Part shown: positions 10,712-19,227 of the stretch, piece after piece
Layout: every line of letters starts with the position of its first letter
How positions within the stretch are numbered: the stretch's first letter is position 1
DNA from: Peptoniphilus rachelemmaiella
GTDB taxonomy: Bacteria; Bacillota; Clostridia; Tissierellales; Peptoniphilaceae
Assembly: GCF_943169845.1 (NCBI RefSeq)
Contig: NZ_CALPBW010000008.1
Location: 26,672 to 90,671, forward strand
Direction of reading: 5' to 3'
DNA length: 64,000 nucleotides
The notes under the pieces: generated by a model
What the model was told of the DNA's origin: nothing
What the model saw: only the letters and a program-made list of their open reading frames with translations
Database searches by the model: none
Translations under genes and position numbers: made by a program

Positions 10712-12871
10712 ATGAGCAATTTAAGGATTATTAAGCGCAACGGCGAATCCGTGGATTTCGACGGATCGAAAATTGTCGTGGCCATTGAAAAGGCCATGCA
10801 CTCACCTACGGGCTATTTCGTGGAAAATCAGGCCGACTTGGTGGCAAAGGAAATCGAAGAGGAAATTTTACACCACGATTTATCTTCCACGGTGCTTCAA
10901 GTGGAAAAGCGTGTCTTCGAAAAATTAATCGAGAAAAACAACATCGCCACGGCCAAGGCCTATGAGTCCTACCGTTCGGTGCAATCCTTTAAACGGGAAA
11001 ACAACTCCACCGACTCCTCCATCGAAAGCCTTTTAACTTATTCCGATGCGGATTTAATGGACGAAAATTCCAATAAAAATGCCGTGGTGGTCTCCACCCA
11101 GCGGGACCTCATCGCCGGGGAAGTGTCGAAAGACATCGCCCGCCGCCGCATCCTGCCCACAGACATCGTCACCGCCCACGACTCCGGCGCCATTCACGTC
11201 CACGACATGGACTACTACATTCAACCCATGTTCAATTGCTGCTTGATTAATCTTGAAGATATGCTGAAAAACGGCACGGTGGTCAACGGCAAGATGATCG
11301 AATCGCCGAAGAGCTTCCAAACGGCCTGCACCATTACCACGCAAATCATCGCCCAAGTGGCATCGGGCCAATTCGGCGGCCAATCCATTAACGGCATCGA
11401 CCGCATCTTGGCGCCCTATGTGCGCCGAAGCTACGAAAAATACTTAAGCGCTACCATTTCCGAGCAGCTGGACATTTACGGCATGGAAAAAGCGGACATG
11501 GCCATGGCGGAAAAGGTGGCGTGGAACCGCACGAAGCGGGAAATTAAATCGGGTGTGCAAACCATTCAATACCAAATCAACACCCTCATGACCACCAACG
11601 GCCAAGCGCCTTTCGTTACCCTGTTTATGTACTTCGATCCCGAAAGCGACTACGCCTACGAGGCCTCCCTCATTACGGAAGAAATCCTTCGCCAACGAAT
11701 CGACGGCATTAAAAACAAACAAGGGGTCAAGGTCACGCCGGCTTTCCCGAAACTGATCTACGTCTTAGACGAACACAACATCCACGAAGACAGCCCCTAC
11801 TACTACCTTACCCGCCTCGCCGCCACCTGCACGGCAAAGCGCATGTACCCCGACTACATTTCCGCCAAGAAAATGAAGGAAATCTACGAAGGCAATGTGT
11901 TCTCCCCCATGGGCTGCCGCTCCTTCCTCTCTCCCTGGAAAGACGAAGATGGCAATTACAAATTCGACGGCCGCTTTAACATGGGCGTCGTGAGCGTGAA
12001 CCTGGCACAAATCGGCATCTTGGCAGGCCACGACGAAGAGGCTTACTTCGAGCTGTTAAACAAGCGATTGGAGCTGGTGAAAAAAGCCCTTTTGATTCGC
12101 TACGAACGCCTGAAGGAAGTCACCAGCGACGTCTCCCCCATTCACTGGCAAGACGGCGCCATCGCCCGCTTAGAGCCCGGCGAAAAAATCGCCGATTATT
12201 TGGAAGGCGGCTACTCCACCTTATCTTTGGGCTACATTGGCCTTTACGAAGCCACCAAATGCGTCGTCGGCACCTCCCACACCACGAAAGAAGGCCACGC
12301 CTTCGCCATGCGCGTCATGCACGCCATGCGTGATGCCGTGGACAGCTGGAAAGCGGAATCCGGCCTTGGCTTCGCCCTCTACGGCACGCCGGCGGAATCT
12401 TTGACCCACCGCTTCTGCTCCATCGACAAAGCCACCTTCGGCGACATCGAAGACATTACGGACAAGGGCTACTACACCAACAGCTACCACGTGGACGTAC
12501 GGGAAGAGATCAACGCCTTCGACAAATTCGATTTCGAAAGCGAATTCCAAAAAATCTCCACCGGCGGCTGCATCAGCTATGTAGAAATTCCCAACATGAC
12601 CAACAATATCGACGCCGTCATGACCATGATCGGCTACATTTACGATCACATTTCCTACGCGGAATTTAACACGAAATCCGACTACTGCCACGAATGCGGC
12701 TTCGACGGCGAAATCACTGTGAACGACGACGGCGATTGGGAGTGCCCCCAATGCGGCAACAAAGATCGCACCAAGCTTACCGTCATTCGCAGAACCTGCG
12801 GCTATTTAGGCGAAAACTTCTGGAATGAAGGCCGCACCAAAGAAATCGACGCCCGCGTCCTGCATATTTAA
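10712..12871 (+). CDS. nrdD: Anaerobic ribonucleoside-triphosphate reductase
   Basis: Class III reductase of 719 residues that makes dNTPs without oxygen using a glycyl radical. An ATP-cone (allosteric site) occupies residues 1-95. The C-terminal zinc site is CHECGF followed by CPQCGN, and the glycyl radical motif RRTCGYLGENFW places the radical glycine near residue 697. GGAGG precedes the ATG. The activase gene follows directly. Confidence 0.98.
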   Translation: MSNLRIIKRNGESVDFDGSKIVVAIEKAMHSPTGYFVENQADLVAKEIEEEILHHDLSSTVLQVEKRVFEKLIEKNNIATAKAYESYRSVQSFKRENNSTDSSIESLLTYSDADLMDENSNKNAVVVSTQRDLIAGEVSKDIARRRILPTDIVTAHDSGAIHVHDMDYYIQPMFNCCLINLEDMLKNGTVVNGKMIESPKSFQTACTITTQIIAQVASGQFGGQSINGIDRILAPYVRRSYEKYLSATISEQLDIYGMEKADMAMAEKVAWNRTKREIKSGVQTIQYQINTLMTTNGQAPFVTLFMYFDPESDYAYEASLITEEILRQRIDGIKNKQGVKVTPAFPKLIYVLDEHNIHEDSPYYYLTRLAATCTAKRMYPDYISAKKMKEIYEGNVFSPMGCRSFLSPWKDEDGNYKFDGRFNMGVVSVNLAQIGILAGHDEEAYFELLNKRLELVKKALLIRYERLKEVTSDVSPIHWQDGAIARLEPGEKIADYLEGGYSTLSLGYIGLYEATKCVVGTSHTTKEGHAFAMRVMHAMRDAVDSWKAESGLGFALYGTPAESLTHRFCSIDKATFGDIEDITDKGYYTNSYHVDVREEINAFDKFDFESEFQKISTGGCISYVEIPNMTNNIDAVMTMIGYIYDHISYAEFNTKSDYCHECGFDGEITVNDDGDWECPQCGNKDRTKLTVIRRTCGYLGENFWNEGRTKEIDARVLHI

Positions 12872-13378
12872 ATGGACTACGGCAATTATGCACAAATTCG
12901 GCCCCTGGATGTGGCAAACGGCCCGGGCATCCGCGTGTCGGTCTTCGTCACCGGCTGCAGTCGAAAATGCAAAAACTGTTTCAACGAACTCTATCAGGAT
13001 CCCGCCTACGGCGAGGTTTGGACTGACGAGACCACTGAAACATTAATCAAATATTTAAGCCGCCCGGAGGTTGCGGGCCTCACCCTTTTAGGCGGCGAAC
13101 CCATGGAAAACACCTGGCTACGACGGGTTTTAGCGGATGTAAAAAAACAAATCCCGACCTCCGTGTGGATTTACTCCGGCTACACCTTCGAAGAGATCCT
13201 CGACGATCCTGAAAAAGTGAAGCTCCTCGAATCCTGTGACGTTCTCGTGGACGGGCCCTTTGTGGAGGCGAAGAAAAATTTGAAACTCGCCTTTCGGGGC
13301 AGCGAAAACCAACGCATCTTGGACATCCCCAAGAGCCTGAAAGCCCATACAGCCATAAAAAAAGAGAGAGACGAGTAA
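12872..13378 (+). CDS. nrdG: Anaerobic ribonucleotide reductase activating protein (radical SAM)
   Basis: Installs the glycyl radical on NrdD by cleaving S-adenosylmethionine at a [4Fe-4S] cluster. The CxxxCxxC cluster motif is in GCSRKCKNCF, and LLGGEPME is the following SAM-binding glycine motif. At 168 residues its size is normal. The ATG begins right after the nrdD stop codon without its own ribosome binding site, so translation is probably coupled. The 3' end of the gene forms part of the terminator stem. Confidence 0.95.
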   Translation: MDYGNYAQIRPLDVANGPGIRVSVFVTGCSRKCKNCFNELYQDPAYGEVWTDETTETLIKYLSRPEVAGLTLLGGEPMENTWLRRVLADVKKQIPTSVWIYSGYTFEEILDDPEKVKLLESCDVLVDGPFVEAKKNLKLAFRGSENQRILDIPKSLKAHTAIKKERDE

Positions 13379-13394
13379 GTCCCTCTCTTTTCTT
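13361..13394 (+). terminator. Terminator overlapping the nrdG stop
   Basis: AAAGAGAGAGAC and GTCCCTCTCTTT pair with one mismatch around the stop codon, followed by a T-rich stretch. The IS copy begins 13 bases further on. Confidence 0.8.
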
Positions 13395-13406
13395 ATGGAA
13401 AAAATT

Positions 13407-13972
13407 GGTTCTATGTCAACCATTGGGGAGTCTAGTGAAAACTAGGCTCCTTTTTGTTTTCCTAAAAGCCATTCATCACCGGTCGTTTGAACAAACGAAG
13501 AGTAATTTGGTTTGAAAATGATGAAAGTTGCACATCCCAAAGGCGACACGCTTCGTCATCTGTTTGCCCTTGGCGGCAAAGGAAAGGGGGGCTTCAAAGC
13601 GCACCCCCCAATCCTTGCAATCATAGCGTGTCTTCTTAATCCGCAGAAGCACGTGCTTTCGGCGCATCGGTGCATCCCGAAGCACCTGCTCCCGGTGATC
13701 ATGGACCCAGGCATGGGACGAACCGCAGTGTGGACAAACCAAATCATGAACGGGCTTACAATCAATGGTAATCAGGCGCTTTTCTTCTGAAGCGCCGGTC
13801 ACCTCGACATCTTGGATTCCTAAAAGTAATGTGGTAATATTGTTTTGCACTTGTTTGGCCCCCTTTATTTTATTGTGGTGATTTAATTTTAGGCGATAGG
13901 GAAAACAAGTGCTATCTTTTTGCATAAAAATATCCATTGAGGAGGTTACTCCCCAATGGATGTTATAGAGCC
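13407..13972 (-). mobile_element. ISL3-family element with internal deletion (566 bp, both ends present)
   Basis: The right end reads inward GGCTCTATAACATCCATTGGGGAGT and the left end GGTTCTATGTCAACCATTGGGGAGT; ISL3 ends typically start with GGCTCT. Between them lies a transposase in which the N-terminal part is joined directly to the C-terminal part. The right end also holds a subterminal palindrome (ATCCATTG at 13932-13939 with CAATGGAT at 13954-13961). No exact 8-bp target duplication is visible (AAAAAATT on the left, AATTTATA on the right). The same IS occurs at 18387 and 63559. Confidence 0.85.
13476..13850 (-). pseudogene. Internally deleted ISL3 transposase
   Basis: The GTG start at 13850 matches the start of the intact copy at 63679. 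Residues 1 to about 101 follow that copy closely (QNNITTLLLGIQDVEVTG, CPHCGSSHAWVHDHREQV) up to KGKQMTKR. The sequence then jumps in frame to RVAFGMCNFHHFQTKLL, which resembles the extreme C-terminus of ISL3 transposases. The DDE catalytic core is therefore missing. One zinc ligand is also lost: CKDC of the intact copy is CKDW here. A product of 124 residues could still be made, but not an active transposase. Confidence 0.85.
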
Positions 13973-14491
13973 AATTTATACAATTATTTTAAAGAAAATG
14001 ATATTGAGAAAGTTTCTCTTGCATTTGGCGCATCAATTGGCGGAGTCGTGTTATTGGAATTATTAAAATACAAGGATATAAAGATAGCTAAAGCCTTATT
14101 TGAGGGATGTAGCCTATGTCAAAATGCGAGTGTTTTAGAGTTTATTATAAGAAGTATTTTTCTTTATGAACGGGAAAAAGCAATTAAAAATAATGACTCA
14201 GCTAATAGAAAAATTATAAGCATATACAGAGAAACAATGGGTCGAATGATGGTTGAAACTTTAATCAGAATAGATAAACAAAGCATTAAAAACATCTGTC
14301 ATGATTGTGCATTTGTGGATCTTCCAAAGTTATCAGAAGCCGAACAAAAGATGTGCATATTCTGTTATGGTTTTAAAGAAATTAATTTAAAATATGCGAA
14401 GAAACTGACTTTTAACGAATATCCATACGCAACATTAAAAATATGGGATGGGCAAAACCATTGTACAAAGATGACAACGAATATAGAATAG
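13973..14491 (+). pseudogene. Alpha/beta hydrolase, 5' end removed by the IS
   Basis: The open frame starts inside the IS, and the first island-derived residues are NLYNYFKENDIEKVSLAFG. The nucleophile elbow GASIGG follows almost at once, so about 80 N-terminal residues (including the oxyanion region) are gone. The surviving part resembles the complete hydrolase at 15200-15967 (GCSMGG elbow), which makes it a paralogue. Near 14440 a second frame reads on to a stop at 14512-14514, so a frameshift near the 3' end is also possible. It has no start codon of its own in a sensible context. Confidence 0.7.
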
Positions 14492-14551
14492 TATTGCCAA
14501 ATGATAAAATCTGAGATTGATTAAAACATGTTGTTGAAAGGGATGTTAGCA

Positions 14552-15169
14552 GTGAATGATAAAAGCAATAAAAAGTTTTGGGATAAATTCGCCAAGCTGT
14601 ACGCTCCTTTTATGAAGAAGGATAAAGGAGTTTATGATAAAGTTTGTGAGTATATTCGTCCTTACTTGAATAGAAATATGAACGTACTTGAACTTGCTTG
14701 CGGTTCAGGTCAATTATCCTTTAACCTTTCAAAATATACGAAAAGTTGGAATGGGACTGATTTTTCGGAACAAATGATTTTAGAAGCAAGGAAGCGTGGA
14801 GAATACGAAAACCTTACCTTTGAAGTAGCCGATGCAACATCATTAAATTTTGTAGATGGAGAATTTGATTGTGTGGTCATTGCTAATGCACTTCATATAA
14901 TGCCAAATCCTGATAAGGCAATGATAGAAATATACAGAGTATTAAAACCTAATGGTATTTTGTTTGCTCCTACTTTTTTATGGAAAGAGGGAAAGCAAAG
15001 TAAATTCAAGAAATGGCTAATGTCCGTTGCGGGATTTAAGATGTATCAAGAATGGAATAAAAAACAATTTAAAGATTTTATTGAGAAGCATGGATTTTCA
15101 GTAGTTGAAATGAATTTGATACATGGAGGGCTTGCACCCATAGGCGTTATGATTGCTTATAAAAAGTAA
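14552..15169 (+). CDS. Class I SAM-dependent methyltransferase
   Basis: The 205-residue protein has the SAM-binding motif I VLELACGSGQLSF, motif II/III GTDFSEQMILEA and ADATSLNF, and the post-motif FDCVVIANALHIM, typical of the UbiE/Methyltransf_11 type that acts on small molecules or lipids. The GTG at 14552 is preferred: AAAGGG lies 8-9 bases upstream, while the in-frame ATG at 14528 has no site. It lies between two hydrolase genes in the low-GC island. Substrate unknown. Confidence 0.85.
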   Translation: MNDKSNKKFWDKFAKLYAPFMKKDKGVYDKVCEYIRPYLNRNMNVLELACGSGQLSFNLSKYTKSWNGTDFSEQMILEARKRGEYENLTFEVADATSLNFVDGEFDCVVIANALHIMPNPDKAMIEIYRVLKPNGILFAPTFLWKEGKQSKFKKWLMSVAGFKMYQEWNKKQFKDFIEKHGFSVVEMNLIHGGLAPIGVMIAYKK

Positions 15170-15199
15170 TATTAAAATTGGGATTTTGGAGGAGAGTTA

Positions 15200-15967
15200 G
15201 TGAACATACATGAGTTTGGAGCTGATAAAAATAAAATAATTGTGTTGATTCATCCTTCATTAGTCATGTGGGACTATTTTGAATACATTTTATCTATACT
15301 TAAAGAAGAGTATCATATTATTGTTCCTGCACTTCCCGGATATGATGAGGAAAATCCAAACGAAAATTTTACAAGTGTAGAAGAAATTGCCGATAATTTA
15401 TTAGGATGGCTGAAAGAACATAAAATTGAGAAAGTTGATCTTTTGTATGGTTGCTCTATGGGCGGCTCTATCGCTTTAAAAATGTTCTCCAATCACGGAA
15501 TTAAAATAAGGAACATTATTTGCGATGGAGCAATAACACCATATCAGCTTCCTTGGATTGTTACAAGAATGATTGCCATAAGAGATTTTCTTATGATTTC
15601 TATAGGTAAAATTGGAGGACTAAAGCTTCTTGAAAAATCATTTTCTACAGATGAATACAGCGAAGAGGAATTGAAGTATGTTGCTAAAGTCCTTAATTTT
15701 ATTAGTTATAAAACGATATGGAGAACATTTGAATCTTGCAACAACTATGTTATGCCAAAGAACGTGTCAGAACATAGCGGTCGTATTCAATATTGGTATG
15801 GTGATAAAGAGTCTAAAGCCCGTGCATGGGATATCAAATATATGAAAACTTACTTTCCAAATACTGAGTTTATTAAATTTGAAAACATGGGACATGGTAG
15901 CATGGCAAGTCTTTATCCTGTGAAAATGGCTAATCAATTCAGAGATTTAATGGAAGTTAAGAAATAA
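15200..15967 (+). CDS. Alpha/beta hydrolase
   Basis: The 255-residue protein has the fold's landmarks: VLIHPSLVMWDYF in place of the oxyanion HGxP loop, YHIIVPALPGYDEENP, the nucleophile elbow GCSMGGS (Ser near residue 94), an acidic residue in YWYGDKESKA and a catalytic-type His in ENMGHGSM. The GTG start has GGAGGAGAG upstream. It is a paralogue of the truncated gene at 13973. Hydrolases of this kind cleave esters or thioesters; the substrate cannot be told. Confidence 0.85.
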   Translation: MNIHEFGADKNKIIVLIHPSLVMWDYFEYILSILKEEYHIIVPALPGYDEENPNENFTSVEEIADNLLGWLKEHKIEKVDLLYGCSMGGSIALKMFSNHGIKIRNIICDGAITPYQLPWIVTRMIAIRDFLMISIGKIGGLKLLEKSFSTDEYSEEELKYVAKVLNFISYKTIWRTFESCNNYVMPKNVSEHSGRIQYWYGDKESKARAWDIKYMKTYFPNTEFIKFENMGHGSMASLYPVKMANQFRDLMEVKK

Positions 15968-16005
15968 AATAATTTGCCATTTTTGGAATTAAGGAGGTAT
16001 GCATT

Positions 16006-16944
16006 GTGAGTGTTAAATATAAATTAACGGAATTTTTATTTCGTCATACTGTAAAACCTATGATGAAAAAAGCAATAAAAAATCCGGATGAATATTTTGC
16101 TAAACAAGAAAAGAAACAGAAATCTAAACTCCCTCTTGAAAAACTTCATAAATCTTATGATTTTGAAGAAAAGTGTATAAGCGGAACTTTGTATTATGTC
16201 GTCAAACCAAAAAATAAAGTGGCAAATAGGCTTGTATTATATTTCTTTGGTGGTGGATATACCATTCCGGGAGATTCCGGTGATTTTGAGTTTGCTCAAG
16301 ATATGGCTAATCAAAGTCAGGCTGAAGTTTGGCTTGTATGGTATCCGCTTTTTCCAAAAGCAACCGGCTTGCAAATTATCGACGCAGGTCTAAACGTTTA
16401 TAGCGAGGCACTTAAGGTGTTTAATGCAGATGATATCACATTTTTTGGCTTATCAAGCGGAGCAAGCCTTGCACAAAATATATGTTTGCATATTCTTGAA
16501 AACGACATGAGATTATCAATGCCAAAAAGATTGATTATGCACTCGCCAACCTTTCGTATTCCTCCAACTAAAGAACAGATGAAAGAGATGGAGAGACTTG
16601 ATAAGTTTGATTGCATTATTCCGGCTTGCTACATGAAAGAACAAGATCAAGCAATGCAAAGAATAAATTTAAATAATGTGGAATATATGAAATCGCCAAT
16701 TGAGTATTCATGGAAAGGGCTACCTGACATGTATATTATTTATGGTTCTCATGAAGTATTGATAGCAGAACTGCCTGAAGCAAAAGAAAAAGCTAAAATG
16801 GATGGCGTGGTTATGAAAACATACATAGGAGAAAGAATGATGCATACTTGGGCGGCGGCAGGATTTTTACCTGAGGCAAAGGAAGTAAGAAGAAATATAT
16901 ATGCCGTAATAAGGGGAGATAGAAATGACGGCTTTCTCTTGTAA
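16006..16944 (+). CDS. Alpha/beta hydrolase of the hormone-sensitive-lipase esterase type
   Basis: The 312-residue protein carries an HSL-like oxyanion loop, FFGGGYTIPGD, where the usual HGGG His is replaced by Phe. The nucleophile elbow is GLSSGAS, an acidic residue follows in YIIYGSHEVLIAE, and the His is in RMMHTWAAAG. This matches the esterase/deacetylase group (steryl acetyl hydrolase-like). The N-terminal 60 residues are Lys-rich without a signal peptide. A GGAGG lies upstream of the GTG start. The natural substrate is unknown. Confidence 0.82.
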   Translation: MSVKYKLTEFLFRHTVKPMMKKAIKNPDEYFAKQEKKQKSKLPLEKLHKSYDFEEKCISGTLYYVVKPKNKVANRLVLYFFGGGYTIPGDSGDFEFAQDMANQSQAEVWLVWYPLFPKATGLQIIDAGLNVYSEALKVFNADDITFFGLSSGASLAQNICLHILENDMRLSMPKRLIMHSPTFRIPPTKEQMKEMERLDKFDCIIPACYMKEQDQAMQRINLNNVEYMKSPIEYSWKGLPDMYIIYGSHEVLIAELPEAKEKAKMDGVVMKTYIGERMMHTWAAAGFLPEAKEVRRNIYAVIRGDRNDGFLL

Positions 16945-16999
16945 TATTCTACAGGTAGTTTTCAGAAGAAAAGTGGATATTGTGTGGTGATTGATAATT

Positions 17000-17497
17000 A
17001 TGTATATGACGATACTGCTTGCCGTTATTATGATGATTGGATTGTTTTTATTGCTGTGGGCAGGTGTTGGATTTATTCAAAATAAAAAATTCTTTTCTTC
17101 GTGTCCGAAAGAAGTGTTTGATGTTATTAAACCAAAGAAAAAACGCTTTCGTGGTCAAAATTTAGTTGGATGGGTATTAGCTATTATTGCAATACTATTC
17201 ATGGGAAGTCCAATTGTCATTGGTGCATTGGATGGTATTCAAAACAACTTTACTTTCATTCAGTTTTTTAATAGATTTCTAATGATGCTTCTTTTGCTGA
17301 AAGCCTTTGATATTGTATTTTTTGATTGGATACTTTTGTGCAATCGAGGTTTTAGTTTTTTTGAACATTATTATCCGGAAGTGGTAGATAAGCTTAGTCC
17401 TAAACTCTTTGGATATAACAAAAAGGAACACATTATTCAAGTGTTATTTATGATTATCGGATCGTTAGTCATTGCATGGATATGCACATTATTTTAA
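17000..17497 (+). CDS. Small integral membrane protein of the low-GC island
   Basis: About 165 residues with four probable membrane helices: TILLAVIMMIGLFLLLWAGV at the N-terminus, a second starting VGWVLAIIAILFMG, a third around FLMMLLLLKAFDIVFF and a C-terminal VLFMIIGSLVIAWICTLF. No family is recognised. The ATG at 17000 is chosen over the TTG at 16991 because GGTGAT is 8 bases ahead. It sits between an esterase and a methyltransferase in the same direction and may anchor or export their product; that is only a guess. Confidence 0.7.
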   Translation: MYMTILLAVIMMIGLFLLLWAGVGFIQNKKFFSSCPKEVFDVIKPKKKRFRGQNLVGWVLAIIAILFMGSPIVIGALDGIQNNFTFIQFFNRFLMMLLLLKAFDIVFFDWILLCNRGFSFFEHYYPEVVDKLSPKLFGYNKKEHIIQVLFMIIGSLVIAWICTLF

Positions 17498-17531
17498 AAA
17501 CTAAAATCAAATTAGTAGGAGGTGTTTATAC

Positions 17532-18350
17532 TTGGAAAAAATAGAAATGCAAGAAAAAATAAAACCTGTTTTGAACGGTGCTGCGGAAACAATGCTTCAG
17601 AGTTTTTATGCAAGAGCACAATATTCCAAGAGCAAAAGACATAAATTTTATGATGCCAAAGCGGTGGAATTGGTTGAAAAAATTGATTACGATTTTACTG
17701 CCGCCACAAATGATTCCCTTATGAGTTATGGCGTGATTGCAAGAACACTTGTATTTGATGAACTGGTAAAAGAGTTTATTGACGAAAATCCAAATTGTAC
17801 AGTCGTAAATATTGCTTGTGGACTTGACACGAGATTTTATCGAATGGATAACGGAAAAATCACATGGTACAACCTTGATTTGCCTGAAACCATTGAAGTA
17901 AGGAATCAGATTTTTGCAGAATCCGGCAGAGTTTCAAATATCGGTATTTCAGTAACGGATTCGGCGTGGGCAAAAGAAATAAAAGCAGATGGGAACATTC
18001 TGTTTATCATTGAGGGCTTGTCAATGTACTTGACAAGGGAAGACAATGCCAAAATGCTCAGAATTATTCGAGAGAATTTTGACAATGCTTATGTTCTTAT
18101 GGAGTGTCTGTCAAAAAGGTGGGTGGCGAAAGAAAATGTTGAAAAGTCCATACAAAAAACAGGAGCAAAATTTATATTTGGAGCGGATTCCTTTGATGAT
18201 ATTAAGGATATTGCAAGAGGCTTCCGTAGTGTAAAGGATGATGATATTACGAGAGGGATGTCTGCTATATTTCCAGTGCTTAAGCTTATTAACTGGTTGC
18301 CAATTGCTCACAAGCTATCACAGAAAATCTTGATATTTGAGAAAGTGTGA
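17532..18350 (+). CDS. LCM/PPM1-family O-methyltransferase
   Basis: The 272-residue protein belongs to the leucine carboxyl methyltransferase fold: SYGVIARTLVFDELV, NIACGLDTRFYR (motif I with the characteristic Asp-Thr-Arg), YNLDLPETIEVR (motif II) and FIIEGLSMYL (the EGxxxYL motif). Bacterial members usually methylate carboxyl groups or act in polyketide/lipid pathways. It starts at a TTG with an excellent AGGAGGTG 7 bases upstream. It is the last gene of the island. Confidence 0.88.
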   Translation: MEKIEMQEKIKPVLNGAAETMLQSFYARAQYSKSKRHKFYDAKAVELVEKIDYDFTAATNDSLMSYGVIARTLVFDELVKEFIDENPNCTVVNIACGLDTRFYRMDNGKITWYNLDLPETIEVRNQIFAESGRVSNIGISVTDSAWAKEIKADGNILFIIEGLSMYLTREDNAKMLRIIRENFDNAYVLMECLSKRWVAKENVEKSIQKTGAKFIFGADSFDDIKDIARGFRSVKDDDITRGMSAIFPVLKLINWLPIAHKLSQKILIFEKV

Positions 18351-18386
18351 TGTTGTCGTTTTGGTTGCCATCATGAAGTACACGCT

Positions 18387-18465
18387 GCGATAGGGAAAAC
18401 AAGTGCTATCTTTTTGCATAAAATTATCCATTGAGGAGTTACTCCCCAATGGATATTATAGAGCC
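18387..18465 (-). mobile_element. 79-bp remnant of the ISL3 element (transposase-proximal end)
   Basis: From GCGATAGGG to AGAGCC the sequence repeats the right end of the IS at 13972, including the subterminal palindrome, with only a few changes. It is in the same orientation as that copy. The inner border is abrupt at the low-GC island. The outer tip touches the A-tract of the following terminator. Confidence 0.85.
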
Positions 18466-18467
18466 TT

Positions 18468-18492
18468 AAAAAACAGACCCTTTCGGATCTGT
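18468..18492 (-). terminator. Terminator of the ogg-DUF554 operon
   Basis: On the minus strand ACAGATCC-GAAA-GGGTCTGT is followed by TTTTTT, just before the IS remnant. Confidence 0.88.
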
Positions 18493-18522
18493 CCGATGAA
18501 TCGAGGAAGGTTTGTCGATTTT

Positions 18523-19227
18523 TTACATGAAAAAGCCCACGAAGCCATGAATGACGATGACGACGACAAAGGCGGGGAGCATATTGGCCACTTTCAGATC
18601 TTTGATTTCCAAAATGCCGAAGCCGATGGCGAGAATCATAATGCCTCCGACGGAGGTTAAATCGGCAAGCAAAACATCGCTGATGAAGGGTTCCAAAAAA
18701 CCGGACATGAGGACCAGGGCGCCTTCGTATAAAAAGACGGGAATGGCCGACAGGGCGACGCCGATGCCCAAGGTGGAGCCGAAGACCAAGGAGGTCATGC
18801 CGTCCAACACGCTCTTGATCATGAAGGTTTCGGTACTTCCGTTCATCCCCGCCTCTATGGCGCCGATAATGGCCATGGAGCCGACGCAAAATAGAATCGA
18901 CGCTTGAATGGCGGCGGTCATGGGCCCTTCTCCCGTCACCTCGCCGCCGGATCGCGCCGCCAGGCGGCTATCGATTTTTTCACCGAAGCGATTAAATGCG
19001 CCGTCGATATCCATGGCGGCGCCGATGCCCGTGCCGATGGCAAGGGACATCATGACGATGATGAATTCATGGGCCTTTAGGGCCATTTGAATCCCCATAA
19101 TCATGACGCTTAAGGGAAGCACCAATAATACCTGCTCCTGAACGCGGGTAGGGATTCGATTGCCTATGAATTTACCCAGTATCGCCATGATGGCAATGGC
19201 CAGGGCATTGGTAATGACACCGATCAT
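18523..19227 (-). CDS. DUF554 family membrane protein
   Basis: A 234-residue hydrophobic protein with about six to seven membrane helices, beginning MIGVITNALAIAIMAILGKF and carrying the family's GTGIGAAMDIDGA and FGSTLGIGVALSAIPVF segments. The family (YdfK/YqgA-like) has no established function; transport is suspected. The start ATG overlaps the stop of the glycosylase gene (ATGA), and GAGGAA lies just ahead, so the two are translationally coupled. Confidence 0.88.
   Translation of the reverse strand: MIGVITNALAIAIMAILGKFIGNRIPTRVQEQVLLVLPLSVMIMGIQMALKAHEFIIVMMSLAIGTGIGAAMDIDGAFNRFGEKIDSRLAARSGGEVTGEGPMTAAIQASILFCVGSMAIIGAIEAGMNGSTETFMIKSVLDGMTSLVFGSTLGIGVALSAIPVFLYEGALVLMSGFLEPFISDVLLADLTSVGGIMILAIGFGILEIKDLKVANMLPAFVVVIVIHGFVGFFM

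Larger units (their letters stand above)
13973..18386 (+). other. Low-GC genomic island bounded by ISL3 ends
   Basis: The stretch is about 33% GC against about 55% around it, with a sharp change exactly at the two IS ends. All six genes run on the plus strand and use A/T-rich codons. It sits between two convergent units, nrdDG and the ogg-DUF554 operon. Both IS ends point the same way. Gene content (two SAM methyltransferases, three alpha/beta hydrolase-type genes, one membrane protein) suggests a small-molecule or lipid modification cluster acquired from a low-GC relative. Confidence 0.85.

Noticed and set aside
13399..18473. A composite transposon with target duplication
   Set aside because: The outer flanks (AAAAAATT and TTAAAAAA) are A-rich but not direct repeats, both IS copies are defective, and the right one is only 79 bp.
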